Source of the DNA: Haliscomenobacter sp033763495
Lineage (GTDB): Bacteria > Bacteroidota > Bacteroidia > Chitinophagales > Saprospiraceae
Reading direction: 5' to 3'
Assembly (NCBI RefSeq): GCF_033763495.1
Contig: NZ_JANRKL010000095.1
Coordinates: 27,452-91,451, forward strand
Length of the DNA stretch: 64,000 nt
A model generated the notes under the pieces. It was given only the letters and a program-made list of their open reading frames with translations. It searched no databases and was not told the origin of the DNA. Positions 1 through 8,912 of the stretch are shown here, one piece after another. Position numbers and translations under genes: made by a program. Position 1 is the stretch's first letter; each line of letters begins with the position of its first letter.

Positions 1-1
1 G

Positions 2-1498
2 GATCTGTTGTATGTTTCACCGGAAAAACTGGTTTCCGGCAATTTTGTATCTATCCTCAAGCGGGGCAAAATCAACCTTTTTGCCATCGACGAAGCGCAT
101 TGTATCTCGGCCTGGGGGCATGATTTCCGCCCGGAATACACCCAAATGGGCATGCTCAAACAGCATTTTCCCAAGGTTCCGGTGGTGGCCCTTACCGCTA
201 CGGCCGACAAGCTGACCCGCAAAGACATCGTTGATCAGCTCAAACTGGAAGAACCCGGAATCTTCATTGCCTCTTTTGATCGCCCCAATTTGAGCCTGGA
301 AGTTCGCCCTGGGCAGCAACGCCTGCAACAAATCGAAGATTTTGTGCGCAAACATCCCAAACAAGCGGGCATTATTTACACCCTCAGCCGGAAAGCAGCG
401 GAGGACATCGCCGAAAAATTGAAACAAAAAGGCTTCAAAGCTGAAGCTTATCACGCAGGTTTGTCACCCGATCGTCGATCCAAAATCCAGGATCATTTCA
501 TCAATGACAATCTATTGATCATCTGCGCTACGGTGGCTTTTGGCATGGGCATCGACAAATCAAATGTGCGTTGGGTGATTCACTACAATTTGCCCAAAAA
601 CCTGGAAGGCTACTACCAGGAAATTGGTCGTGCTGGCCGAGATGGTGCCAAGGCTGACACCTTGTTGTTTTACAGTTTTGCCGATGTAAGTATGCTGCGC
701 GACATCATCCAAAACGGGGAAAATGCCACTCAAAATGAAATTCAGCTGGTGAAACTGGAACGGATGCAACAATACGCCGAATCCCTGGCCTGTCGTCGGC
801 GCATCCTCCTGGCTTACTTTAGCGAAAACCTAAGTGAAAACTGTGGCAATTGTGACATTTGCCGCAATCCACCCCAATCGATTGATGGTACCGTGATTGC
901 CCAAAAGGCGCTATCCGCCGTTTACCGCCTCAATGAACAGGTACCCATGGGTATGCTCATCGATGTGTTGCGAGGCTCAGGGCGTCGGGAAATCAAACAA
1001 TTGGGGTATGACAGCATCAAAACCTACGGAGCTGGTCGCGACTTTTCACAATGGGATTGGCAACATTACATTATGCAACTGATTAACCTGGGCTACCTGG
1101 AAGTCGCCTACGATGCGGCCAATGTACTGCGACTGACGTCAGCCAGCCAGGAGGTTTTGTTTAAAAATCGCAGTGTAGAGCTCTTCAAACCAACCAGTTA
1201 CAAAGAGCGGCAGGAAGAAGAAAAAGCCAGCTCCAAAATTAAAGTGCCCACTCAGCTCAAAAAAGAGCGGTTGCGCGACGAACTTTTTGAATACCTGCGC
1301 CAAATTCGTAAAGAAATTGCTCAAAAAGAGGGAATCCCACCCTACCTCATATTTTCAGATGCTACCCTGGAAGAAATGGCCTTCCATAAACCCCAAACTG
1401 AGGACGATATGCTGGCCGTTTCGGGTGTAGGTGAAAAAAAACTGGTACAATTTGGTTACCGATTCATCAAAGCTATCCGGAATTATGAAAAAAATTAA
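2..1498 (+). CDS. recQ: ATP-dependent DNA helicase RecQ, 5' end cut by window edge
   Basis: This is a 3'-to-5' DNA helicase of recombination and replication-fork repair. The frame is already open at base 2 and reads D-L-L-Y-V-S-P-E-K-L, a RecQ motif, so the first ~130 residues (Q motif, Walker A) lie outside the window; the TTG at base 8 is not a real start. Numbering from base 8, the DEAH box is at 28-31 (AIDEAHCISAWGHD), motif VI QEIGRAGRDG at 204-213, the zinc cysteines at 262, 279, 282 and 285, a winged-helix RQC domain follows at roughly 296-400, and an HRDC domain closes the protein (about 420-492). All three RecQ domains are therefore present, and family assignment is firm. Confidence 0.96.
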   Translation, partial: DLLYVSPEKLVSGNFVSILKRGKINLFAIDEAHCISAWGHDFRPEYTQMGMLKQHFPKVPVVALTATADKLTRKDIVDQLKLEEPGIFIASFDRPNLSLEVRPGQQRLQQIEDFVRKHPKQAGIIYTLSRKAAEDIAEKLKQKGFKAEAYHAGLSPDRRSKIQDHFINDNLLIICATVAFGMGIDKSNVRWVIHYNLPKNLEGYYQEIGRAGRDGAKADTLLFYSFADVSMLRDIIQNGENATQNEIQLVKLERMQQYAESLACRRRILLAYFSENLSENCGNCDICRNPPQSIDGTVIAQKALSAVYRLNEQVPMGMLIDVLRGSGRREIKQLGYDSIKTYGAGRDFSQWDWQHYIMQLINLGYLEVAYDAANVLRLTSASQEVLFKNRSVELFKPTSYKERQEEEKASSKIKVPTQLKKERLRDELFEYLRQIRKEIAQKEGIPPYLIFSDATLEEMAFHKPQTEDDMLAVSGVGEKKLVQFGYRFIKAIRNYEKN

Positions 1499-1628
1499 AA
1501 CGGGGCTAAAAAATTATTTCTTTACCAAAAGGAACAATTTTTTTAAAAAACTTCATTTCAACTCATTATTTTTGAGACTTGCAGCCTCCTGATGAACCAA
1601 CTTTCAAAAAGTAGATGCGCGAAAGAGA

Positions 1629-3023
1629 ATGAAAAAAAAATATGCCATTATTGATGTAGAAACAACCGGAGGAAAAGCATCGCGTGATCGCATTACCGAA
1701 ATTGCCATAGTACTGCACGATGGCCATCAAATTATCGATAGTTGGGAAAGCCTGATCAACCCCGAAACCCCTATTCCCTGGAACATCACGGTATTGACTG
1801 GCATCAATGACCAGATGGTGGAAAACGCTCCCCGTTTTTTTGAAGTTGCCCGCAAAATTGTAGAAATGACGGAGGGGGCCATTTTTGTTGCCCACAATGC
1901 CCGCTTTGATTACAGCTTTATTGGAGAAGAATTCAAACGTTTGGGCTATACCTATACGCGGCGGCAATTGTGTACGCTGCGCCTGGCCCGTCAAACTATT
2001 CCCGGCCTCCATGCCTACGGTTTGGATGCGCTTTCCCGTCATTTTAACATCCAGAACCATGCCCGGCACCGGGCTATGGGCGATGTGCAAGCTACCATCA
2101 AGGTGCTTGAATACATTTTGCAACATGAGGACAATCGGGAAAAAGCCGATCTGCTGATCAATCTGGGCATCAAAGAATCCATGCTGCCCAACAACCTTAA
2201 TTTAGAAACCATTCATGCCCTTCCTGAAGCTTGTGGGGTGTATTATTTCCACAATGAGGCCAATGAAGTGGTCTATGTCGGCAAAAGCATCAACATCCAA
2301 AAACGCATTGCCGAACATTTTGCTGATAAAACGGATAAAGCTCAGAAGCTACAGGAACAGGTACACGACATCAGCTACGAGATTACCGGAAGTGAATTGA
2401 TAGCTCTCCTGCACGAGTCATTTGAAATCAAACGCCTGCTGCCAGGAATCAACCGGGCTCAACGCACCCGCAAATTCCCTTACGTGGTGCACAGTTATTA
2501 CAATGCTGATGGATACCTATGCTTTGGGGTAGCCGAAACAGCCGCCAAAACCCGCCGTAAACTGGAGATTCTCGCAGAATTCCACAAAGTTTCTTCCGCC
2601 AAAGGCCGCATGAGCAGTGCCCGCCAAAAATTTGAATTGTGCGAAAAACTCTTCAATTTTAATACCAATGCTACCGGACCTTGTTTTCATTACCACATCC
2701 AACAATGTGCAGGAGCCTGTTTACAAAAAGAACCCCCTGAGGAGTACAATGAGCGAGCATTGCGGGCCAAGGAATACCTCTGCCAAATTTTTGAACACAA
2801 TTTTTTCATCATTGATCAAGGACGGGAAGAAGAAGAATGTGCAATTGTACTGGTGGAAAATGGCCATTTAAGGGGTTATGGTTACCTGGAGCGCGAGGCA
2901 GTTGTGCAAGACCCAGAAACCCTGCGCAATGCAGTCAAACCTGTTTCCGGCAATGCCGAAACGAATCGGATCATTGCACGTTTTTTGAGTGACAATCCGC
3001 AGGTGGAAACCCTTAAATTTTGA
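1629..3023 (+). CDS. DEDDh exonuclease fused to GIY-YIG (UvrC/Cho-like) nuclease
   Basis: The 464-residue protein joins two nuclease modules. Residues 1-165 are a DnaQ-type 3'-5' exonuclease: D9 and E11 (DVETTG), HNARFD at 89-94, then H147 and D152 complete the DEDDh set. Residues ~198-275 are a GIY-YIG endonuclease domain (GVYYF at 203-207, VYVGKS at 215-220, R226). The remainder resembles the UvrC N-terminal half, including a Cys-rich stretch (CFHYHIQQCAGAC). Proteins with this exonuclease plus UvrC-like layout are known in bacteria and annotated as PolIII-epsilon-like or Cho-like; a role in excision repair is inference. It follows recQ by 130 bp and may share its repair context. The ATG start is followed at once by the exonuclease core, so it is secure. 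Confidence 0.9.
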   Translation: MKKKYAIIDVETTGGKASRDRITEIAIVLHDGHQIIDSWESLINPETPIPWNITVLTGINDQMVENAPRFFEVARKIVEMTEGAIFVAHNARFDYSFIGEEFKRLGYTYTRRQLCTLRLARQTIPGLHAYGLDALSRHFNIQNHARHRAMGDVQATIKVLEYILQHEDNREKADLLINLGIKESMLPNNLNLETIHALPEACGVYYFHNEANEVVYVGKSINIQKRIAEHFADKTDKAQKLQEQVHDISYEITGSELIALLHESFEIKRLLPGINRAQRTRKFPYVVHSYYNADGYLCFGVAETAAKTRRKLEILAEFHKVSSAKGRMSSARQKFELCEKLFNFNTNATGPCFHYHIQQCAGACLQKEPPEEYNERALRAKEYLCQIFEHNFFIIDQGREEEECAIVLVENGHLRGYGYLEREAVVQDPETLRNAVKPVSGNAETNRIIARFLSDNPQVETLKF

Positions 3024-3159
3024 CCTAAAAAATACCTGGGGGGAGCCAAATGCCAAGATCTAAATTTGGGTTCTAGGTGCAGCCTTGGTGTCCTTTGTGA
3101 AAATTAGGTCTCATTGGTTTTTTGAGTTTCACCACAAACTAAAACAAACAAAACACAAT

Positions 3160-3942
3160 ATGAAGAAATTTTGCCTTACCCTTGCGTTGCTCGTACTTGC
3201 AATGCAAGCCTTCGCTCAGTTAAACCAACCATGGAAGGGCAAAAAATGCAGCGTAGTCATCACCTACGACGATGCCATCGATCAACATCTGGACAATGCC
3301 CTGCCTTTGTTGGACTCCCTTGGCCTCAAAGCCACTTTTTATGTCACTGCCTTTTCTTCCTCGGTTCAAACCAGGCTGAATGAGTGGAAAAAGCTGGCCA
3401 CCAAAGGCCATGAATTGGGGAATCACACCCTTTACCATCCTTGCATTGGAGGTCCGGGCCGCGAATGGGTCAAAGCAGAAAACGACCTGCGCAACTACAG
3501 CGTGCAACGCATGCTCAACGAAGTCCGCATGACCAATCTGTTTTTACAAGCCCTGGATGGCAAAACCAAAAGGACCTTTGCCTTCACTTGTGGAGACATG
3601 AAAATTGGGGATTCTTCTTTCATCAAACCACTCAAAAATGATTTTATAGCCGCCCGCGCAGTCCGCAATGAAATGCACAAGGTAAACGAAATTGACCTCT
3701 ACAACGTGGACTGTTATATGGTCAATGGCCATACCGGTGACCAAATGATCGAATGGGTCAAAAAGGCCATGAATACCCATTCATTGCTGGTCTTGTTGTT
3801 TCACGGAGTAGGTGGTGGCAATTCCCTTGATGTATCCATCCCAGCCCATCGAAGCTTGTTGCGGTTTTTGAAGCAAAACGAAAAAGACATTTGGATTGCT
3901 CCAATGGTCGAGGTTGCTGAACACATCAAGGGTTTGCAGTAA
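3160..3942 (+). CDS. Secreted polysaccharide deacetylase (NodB domain)
   Basis: The product is a 260-residue secreted carbohydrate esterase of the CE4/NodB type, which removes N- or O-acetyl groups from polysaccharides. The ATG at 3160 is chosen because it opens a clean signal peptide (MKKFCLTLALLVLAMQAFAQ) and the longer frame upstream has no such sequence. Motif 1 is seen as VITYDDA (the two metal-binding aspartates), motif 2 as HTLYHP (H-x3-H), and a late LLVLLFHGVG segment matches the region holding the family's C-terminal histidine. The length fits single-domain family members. The substrate cannot be told from the sequence. Confidence 0.85.
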   Translation: MKKFCLTLALLVLAMQAFAQLNQPWKGKKCSVVITYDDAIDQHLDNALPLLDSLGLKATFYVTAFSSSVQTRLNEWKKLATKGHELGNHTLYHPCIGGPGREWVKAENDLRNYSVQRMLNEVRMTNLFLQALDGKTKRTFAFTCGDMKIGDSSFIKPLKNDFIAARAVRNEMHKVNEIDLYNVDCYMVNGHTGDQMIEWVKKAMNTHSLLVLLFHGVGGGNSLDVSIPAHRSLLRFLKQNEKDIWIAPMVEVAEHIKGLQ

Positions 3943-4021
3943 ACTACTGTCGTGTTAATGCCATTAACATTTCATTTAAAATTTTACAAGAGCCATTGCG
4001 TTTTGTTCTCGTAAATCGAAC

Positions 4022-4029
4022 TAAATTTG
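4022..4029 (+). promoter_or_regulatory. Bacteroidota -7 box (TAAATTTG) ahead of the DUF1573 gene
   Basis: TAAATTTG is an exact match to the Bacteroidota housekeeping -7 consensus TAnnTTTG. TTG triplets lie upstream at 3996 and 4003, neither at the ideal ~19-nt spacing. A start about 7 nt downstream would give a ~27-nt leader to the ATG at 4063, which also argues against the GTG start at 4027. Confidence 0.55.
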
Positions 4030-4062
4030 TGTAAGATTTTAAAAAACCAAAATCATAAAGTG

Positions 4063-4497
4063 ATGAAGAAATTGTTCTTTGTAGCCGTACTGCTGATGGG
4101 TGCCGTTTTTGCTGTACAAGCACAAGATGCTGGTAAAGCGCCTAAGATGGTATTTGAAGCAGAAACCATCGATTATGGCAAGGTCAAAGAAGGTGGCGAA
4201 CCTTATCGCGTCTTCAAATTTAAAAACGTAGGTGATGCTGAGCTGATCATCACTTCTGCTCGTGGTAGCTGCGGTTGTACGGTTCCTACTTACACTGAAA
4301 AGCCAATCAAGCCAGGTGAAAGTGGTGAAATCAAAGTACGTTACGATACGAAGCGCGTTGGTCCATTTACCAAAAACGTAACGGTAACTACCAACGAAAA
4401 AGAAAATACCCACCTGTTGACCATCAAGGGTGAAGTCCTGAAAGCTGAAGAGCAGCAAGGCGTTCCAACCAAAACTGGCGGTGTGTTCAACAACTAA
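4063..4497 (+). CDS. Secreted DUF1573 protein
   Basis: The 144-residue exported protein begins with a signal peptide ending AVQAQ and carries one DUF1573 domain, an immunoglobulin-like fold common in Bacteroidota. The family hallmarks are visible: FEAETIDYGKVKEGGEPY, the FKNVGDAELII strand pair and the SCGCT motif, followed by PGESGEIKVRYDTK. The molecular function of the family is not established. The ATG at 4063 is preferred over the upstream GTG because it starts the signal peptide and lies after the -7 box at 4022. A strong hairpin terminator follows the stop codon, so the gene is probably monocistronic. Confidence 0.88.
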   Translation: MKKLFFVAVLLMGAVFAVQAQDAGKAPKMVFEAETIDYGKVKEGGEPYRVFKFKNVGDAELIITSARGSCGCTVPTYTEKPIKPGESGEIKVRYDTKRVGPFTKNVTVTTNEKENTHLLTIKGEVLKAEEQQGVPTKTGGVFNN

Positions 4498-4546
4498 TTG
4501 AGTCTAATTTTTTTCAGCAAATTTTCTTTGGTGAAAAAAAACGCTC

Positions 4547-4586
4547 AAAAGCCTTGCACTTTTCGAAGTGTAAGGCTTTTTTTGTG
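4547..4586 (+). terminator. Rho-independent terminator after DUF1573 gene
   Basis: Stem GCCTTGCACTT (4551-4561) pairs with AAGTGTAAGGC (4566-4576) with one G-T wobble and a 4-nt loop, followed directly by a run of Ts. Confidence 0.85.
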
Positions 4587-4600
4587 TGCCGAATCAGGGG

Positions 4601-4646
4601 TTTTATCAGGTAGAGCCGTTGCATGCAACGGCTCTACCTGATAAAA
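4601..4646. repeat. 46-bp perfect palindrome, family F2 (GTAGAG...)
   Basis: Bases 4601-4623 are the exact reverse complement of 4624-4646, with no spacer. The inner part, TAGAGCCGTTGCA and its complement, belongs to a palindromic type that recurs at 39306-39333 (TAGAGACGCAC...). It lies between the terminator of the DUF1573 gene and the acylase promoter. Confidence 0.8.
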
Positions 4647-4654
4647 CAAAAAAA

Positions 4655-4680
4655 CCCTTGCTGAACCACTCCAGCAAGGG
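4655..4680 (-). terminator. Hairpin CCCTTGCTG/CAGCAAGGG, terminator-like on the minus strand
   Basis: A 9-bp perfect stem with an 8-nt loop has an A-run on its left, so a minus-strand transcript would end in Ts. No minus-strand gene lies to its right, so it may block antisense transcription from the acylase region or be inert. The remaining ~180 bp up to the -7-like TACCTTG at about 4858 is AT-rich and otherwise blank. Confidence 0.4.
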
Positions 4681-4918
4681 CCTCTAACCCAAACAAATAA
4701 ACACAAAAACTACTTTAAGATTCAACAAAGTTACAGTACTTTTTTCAAGCAATCAAATATTTTATCAAAATTTTATTCCGCAAAAGTAAATTTTGAAAAA
4801 CAGCATTCCTACTTTAGTAAAATAGCTTCTGTTTCCTACTCTTAATGAATTCTTTATTACCTTGCAATCCTCGTATACGGAAGTTCAAACTTTACTTTTA
4901 CCTGTAATCGATAAAGCC

Positions 4919-7360
4919 ATGCGTTTTTTGACTTTGGGTATACTTACCTTATTTAGTGTAGGTTTACTCTGGGTGCTGGATACCCACAATCCCTTTGGTA
5001 GTCCTGTACCAGCAATGGGGCGTTTGCTCAATCCGGTCACTGGCTTTTGGGCCAACGCCGAACCTCAAGGGGATTTCTCCAATCAAAAATTGTTGCTTTC
5101 CGGCTTAAATAAGCCTGTCGACCTGGTTTTTGATGAGCGTCAGGTGCCGCACATTTTTGCCACCAATACCGAAGATGTGTTTTTTGCACAGGGCTACATC
5201 ACAGCCTACAATCGCTTATGGCAAATGGACATGTCGACCCGCAAGGTCAGTGGCCGTTTGGCAGAAGTGGTAGGTGAACGAGCCCTGTCCTCCGATCTGT
5301 TGCAGCGCCGCAAAGGGATTGTCAAAGCAGCTGAAGCCATGCTCAAAGCCTGGGAAAAATCTCCTGAAGACAGCAAAGCGCTCCACGCTTATGTAGCCGG
5401 GGTCAATGCTTATATCAGTGCCCTCAAACCCGCCCAATACCCCCTGGAATACAAGTTAATGGGATTTAAGCCGGAGCCCTGGTCTGCTTTGCGTTCGGTT
5501 TTGTTCATCAAAGCCATGGCCGAAGACCTCTGCGCCCGCAATGAGGACCTCGCAGCCACCAATACCCGCACCATTTTGGGTGAAGAAGCTTTCCGGGATT
5601 TGTTTCCTGAGTACAACCCTAAACAATCCCCGATCATTCCCAGCGAGGTGAAATGGAATTTTGCCCCGGTACAGCCCCTGCCTAAGGTTGAAATGGCTGA
5701 AAGCATCCTCAGTGGTTTGTTTCCCGATCAAAACATTCCCCAACCCTTCGAAGGCATTGGTAGCAACAACTGGGCCGTTGGGCCACAAAAAACCCTAAAC
5801 GGCAACCCCATTTTGTGTAATGATCCTCACCTTGGTCTGACCCTACCCTCCATATGGTTTGAAATCCAAATGCAATGCCCGGATTTTAATGCTTACGGCG
5901 TTTCTTTGCCCGGTTTGCCCGGCATTGCGATTGGGTTCAACGAAAACATTGCCTGGGGAGAAACCAATGTTGGCCAGGATGTACTGGATTGGTACGCCAT
6001 CAAGTGGGCTGACAAGGACAAACAAAGTTATCATTTTGACGGTGGTACCCGGCAATTGGAAACCAGAGAAGAAATCATCCAGGTAAAAGGCCGCAAAGAC
6101 CCCGTCAAAATTCAGGTAAAATATACCCATTGGGGGCCGCTGGTTTTTGGCGATTCCACCAACTCGCCCTATTATAGCCTGGCCATGCACTGGTTGCCTT
6201 CTGAAAATCCCGGCAAAAGGGACCATTACGAGTTGGCCAGTTTTATTCGGTTGATGAAAGCGAAAAATTACGCCGATTACGATGCCGCTTTGACTGGCTA
6301 CGATGCCCCGGCCCAAAACTTCGTTTTTGCTGCCCGTGACGGCGACATTGCTTTAAAAGTCAATGGAAAATTCCCCATCAAACGCAAAGAACAAGGACGG
6401 TTCATCCAGGATGGCTCCTTGTCCAACAATGCCTGGCAGGGGTACATTCCGCGTGAACAAATTCCCCAGGTACACAATCCTAGCCGGGGATTTGTAGCTT
6501 CCGCCAATCAACATTCCACCGACGAAACCTATCCTTACTATTACAATGGTGGATTTGACGATTACCGCGGCCGCTTCATCAACCGCAGCCTAGAAGCCAT
6601 GGACAGCATTACGGTGAAAGACTTGATGGCCTTACAAAACAATCCACATAGTTTGCAGGCTGAAGAAGCGCTTCCCTTGCTCCTCAAATTATTGCCCCGC
6701 GATCAACTCAAGGATCGTGAAAAAGCTGTGCTCAAAAAACTGGAAAAATGGGGTGGAAACTATCAGTACCAAAAAACAGAACCCGCCATTTTTCAAGCCT
6801 GGTTTGACAGTACTTATGTAATGAGTTTTGATGAAATCATTCGCTGGCGTGATTCGGTGGAGGTATTGAGTGTAGAAAGTTGGCGCTTTTTAGATTTGTT
6901 GGATAAGACCCCAAATCATGCCATTTTTGACTGGCAAAAAACCAAGAAGGCCGAAACCGCTGCCGATTTGGTGCTAAGTGCTTTTCAAAAGGTATGCAAG
7001 GATTTGAACAAAACACCGGCAAGAACCTGGGGTAGTCTCAATAACGCTTCTGTCAATCACTTGGCACGGATTCCAGCCTTTTCGCGGACCAATCTGCCCA
7101 TCAGTGGCCATGCCCAGGCTCCCAACGCCATTCGCAATGGCCATGGCCCTTCTTGGCGCATGGTGGTTGAATTGGGCAAAGACGGTGTAAAAGCTTGGGG
7201 CGTTTACCCAGGCGGTTCATCTGGCAATCCAGGTAGTCCTTTTTATGACCATATGGTTGACCAGTGGGCCAAGGGGGAGTACAATGAATTGTTTTTCATG
7301 CGCAATGCGCAGGACAAGCGCAAAGCACAGAAAAGTGTATGGTCTTTTAATCCTAAGTAG
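4919..7360 (+). CDS. Penicillin-acylase family Ntn hydrolase
   Basis: This is an 813-residue precursor of the penicillin amidase family, which is cleaved autocatalytically into alpha and beta chains and hydrolyses amide bonds of acylated compounds (beta-lactams or acyl-homoserine lactones in characterised members). The N-terminal nucleophile of the beta chain is S282 in GIGSNNWAVG, with the cut expected before it. Other family signatures include NDPHLGLTLPS and the asparagine in SANQH. The ATG at 4919 begins a hydrophobic leader (MRFLTLGILTLFSVG) and is chosen over a TTG at 4862 because a -7-like box sits across that TTG. The leader suggests membrane attachment or export. Natural substrate is unknown. 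Confidence 0.9.
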   Translation: MRFLTLGILTLFSVGLLWVLDTHNPFGSPVPAMGRLLNPVTGFWANAEPQGDFSNQKLLLSGLNKPVDLVFDERQVPHIFATNTEDVFFAQGYITAYNRLWQMDMSTRKVSGRLAEVVGERALSSDLLQRRKGIVKAAEAMLKAWEKSPEDSKALHAYVAGVNAYISALKPAQYPLEYKLMGFKPEPWSALRSVLFIKAMAEDLCARNEDLAATNTRTILGEEAFRDLFPEYNPKQSPIIPSEVKWNFAPVQPLPKVEMAESILSGLFPDQNIPQPFEGIGSNNWAVGPQKTLNGNPILCNDPHLGLTLPSIWFEIQMQCPDFNAYGVSLPGLPGIAIGFNENIAWGETNVGQDVLDWYAIKWADKDKQSYHFDGGTRQLETREEIIQVKGRKDPVKIQVKYTHWGPLVFGDSTNSPYYSLAMHWLPSENPGKRDHYELASFIRLMKAKNYADYDAALTGYDAPAQNFVFAARDGDIALKVNGKFPIKRKEQGRFIQDGSLSNNAWQGYIPREQIPQVHNPSRGFVASANQHSTDETYPYYYNGGFDDYRGRFINRSLEAMDSITVKDLMALQNNPHSLQAEEALPLLLKLLPRDQLKDREKAVLKKLEKWGGNYQYQKTEPAIFQAWFDSTYVMSFDEIIRWRDSVEVLSVESWRFLDLLDKTPNHAIFDWQKTKKAETAADLVLSAFQKVCKDLNKTPARTWGSLNNASVNHLARIPAFSRTNLPISGHAQAPNAIRNGHGPSWRMVVELGKDGVKAWGVYPGGSSGNPGSPFYDHMVDQWAKGEYNELFFMRNAQDKRKAQKSVWSFNPK

Positions 7361-7392
7361 TCGGGCAAACGCCTATTCAAAATGCAATCATC

Positions 7393-7743
7393 ATGATCAA
7401 AAATATTCTTGCAAATTTGGCTCTGGCCCTGGCCTATGTAGTGCTGCCTTTGTTCCTGCCCTGGTGGAGCGTGGCCATTGTGGCCTTTGTTTTTGGGTAT
7501 TTGGCAAGCAACGGCCTCCGAGCATTTTCACAAGCCAGTAGCGTTCTGGCTTTGATATGGGGGATGTGGGTACAAATGCAAAACGCACCCAACGGAGGAT
7601 TGCTGGCCGGAAAAATCGGTGACCTATTTGGTGGCATCAGCGCAGTTCAATTGGTACTCATTACCGCTGCACTGGGAGGCTTGATTGGGGGGCTGTTTGG
7701 GTATTTGGGCTACTCGTTCAAACAAGTGACTCGCCCGGCATAG
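7393..7743 (+). CDS. Small hydrophobic membrane protein, unknown
   Basis: The 116-residue protein starts 32 bp after the acylase and probably shares its transcript. It shows about three or four hydrophobic segments: residues 5-40 contain two (LALALAYVVLPLFLPWW and SVAIVAFVFGYLA), one is at ~50-62, and a glycine-rich one is at 82-108 (LVLITAALGGLIGGLFGYLG). I do not recognise a domain. It could be an inner-membrane accessory factor, but nothing in the sequence shows a role. Confidence 0.7.
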   Translation: MIKNILANLALALAYVVLPLFLPWWSVAIVAFVFGYLASNGLRAFSQASSVLALIWGMWVQMQNAPNGGLLAGKIGDLFGGISAVQLVLITAALGGLIGGLFGYLGYSFKQVTRPA

Positions 7744-7752
7744 GTACAAAAC

Positions 7753-7779
7753 AAAATCAGCGGAAAATTGATTTTTTTC
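7753..7779 (+). terminator. Weak hairpin plus T-run
   Basis: AAAATCA (7753-7759) pairs with TGATTTT (7769-7775), followed by more Ts. It would end the acylase/membrane protein transcript. The stem is only 7 bp and AT-rich. Confidence 0.4.
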
Positions 7780-7922
7780 TCAGTATGAATCAACTTTTAA
7801 GTTAAACCAACCAGTTGAAGCTGATTAACCGATCTTTCCAAGAAACTCGTCTATAAAAATTGCTCCACGCCAGAAATGAAGAGATTTTTGAAGAAAATCA
7901 ATTCAGCATTAAATCAAAAGCT

Positions 7923-8294
7923 ATGTGTGGACAATCACGCTATAAAAATCGTTATAAGGAACAATCCGAGTTTTTCAACCGGGGGCCAATCAATAAACGA
8001 GAGTGGCGCGAGTTTCAACGGTACAAACGCAGGCAAGAAAGCCCGGAGGCCAAGTTTTACAAACACCTGACCTGGTACATTGCCATCATGGGTTTCTTTT
8101 TGTACAAAAACCATGGCAATATATTTGGCTTTTTTCCCATCGCTTTTTTCTGGGGAATTGGGGTAGCCATGCATTATTTCGCTGTGTTTGGCTGGCCTAA
8201 TGAACAAAAGCCAGACCTCCAGGAGCAGGATGATGACATAGAGAACGAACCAGAAGACAAAGGCCCGAATTGGTCGGACAAGGATCTGGTTTAA
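7923..8294 (+). CDS. 2TM-domain protein
   Basis: The 123-residue protein has a basic N-terminus rich in R, K and Y, two transmembrane segments (about 45-64 and 66-86) joined by a short G-N turn, and an acidic C-terminal tail ending WSDKDLV. This fits the 2TM domain family (paired helices, histidine at the second helix end, HYFAVFGWP), found in Bacteroidota as standalone proteins or joined to LytTR regulators. The ATG at 7923 is chosen because the extension to the TTG at 7860 has no family match. It is a paralogue of the next gene (shared tail motif D-x-x-L-V). Confidence 0.75.
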   Translation: MCGQSRYKNRYKEQSEFFNRGPINKREWREFQRYKRRQESPEAKFYKHLTWYIAIMGFFLYKNHGNIFGFFPIAFFWGIGVAMHYFAVFGWPNEQKPDLQEQDDDIENEPEDKGPNWSDKDLV

Positions 8295-8404
8295 TGCCTT
8301 ATTTTGGAATTAGATTTCAACTTATCTGTGTAGATTTGCCTTGTGTTTGGTTGAGTGGTGGCTTTACCATTCCTCTACCTCATTACTTGCGAACCGGAGA
8401 ATCC

Positions 8405-8815
8405 ATGGGAAGAAATCGTAAAAACAAAGAGCCGCTAACGGCATATGAAATTGCCAAAAAACGGGTCGAAGAAAAAAAGAAGTTTTATCAACATCTCTCG
8501 ACTTATGTGGTGATGAGCATCTTTTTTTACATGATCAATTATTTAAGCAACCCTGGTCATTGGTGGTTCTATTGGCCAATGTTGGGCTGGGGTGTAGGTC
8601 TTGCTTTTCATTATGTAAATCTTTTTGGCATCCCCGGCATTGTCGAGGAAATGTCTCCTGAATGGGAAGAAAAACAAATCCAGGCTGAACTTCGCCGCCT
8701 GGAGAAAAAAGGCATGGATATTTCACCTCCTGCCCCTAAGGAAGAGCCGCCGTTGGAACTTAAGGAAATCGAAAAGCGCAGGCGCGAAACCTGGGACGAT
8801 AATGAACTAGTCTAA
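8405..8815 (+). CDS. 2TM-domain protein, paralogue of preceding gene
   Basis: The 136-residue protein has the same layout as its neighbour: charged N-terminus (RVEEKKKFYQHLSTY), two membrane helices separated by a short NPGHWWF turn, the matching HYVNLFGIPG end of helix two, and a highly charged tail ending WDDNELV. The tail is longer and rich in E and K, likely coiled. The ATG at 8405 is used; an ATG at 8294 in the same frame would add a stretch with no helix-pair similarity. The stop codon lies inside the left arm of a 43-bp hairpin. Function is unknown; the pair probably arose by tandem duplication. Confidence 0.75.
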   Translation: MGRNRKNKEPLTAYEIAKKRVEEKKKFYQHLSTYVVMSIFFYMINYLSNPGHWWFYWPMLGWGVGLAFHYVNLFGIPGIVEEMSPEWEEKQIQAELRRLEKKGMDISPPAPKEEPPLELKEIEKRRRETWDDNELV

Positions 8816-8905
8816 ATGAATGACGAATTTTTCGAATGACGAATGACGAATTTAGGGGCAGCCTAAAATTCGTCATTCGTCATTCGAAAAATTCGTCATT
8901 CATTT
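8814..8905 (+). terminator. Very long hairpin, 43-bp stem, beginning in a stop codon
   Basis: Bases 8814-8856 pair with 8862-8905 with one bulged base and a GGCAG loop, followed by Ts. The arm is itself made of repeated GAATGACGAAT units. The hairpin starts within the TAA of the 2TM gene and would end its transcript. Confidence 0.75.
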
Positions 8906-8912
8906 TTTAGTT

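Noticed and set aside
8814..8905. Possible CRISPR array from repeated GAATGACGAAT units
   Set aside because: The units are adjacent without spacers and form one hairpin; no cas gene is near. No CRISPR array was seen elsewhere in the window.
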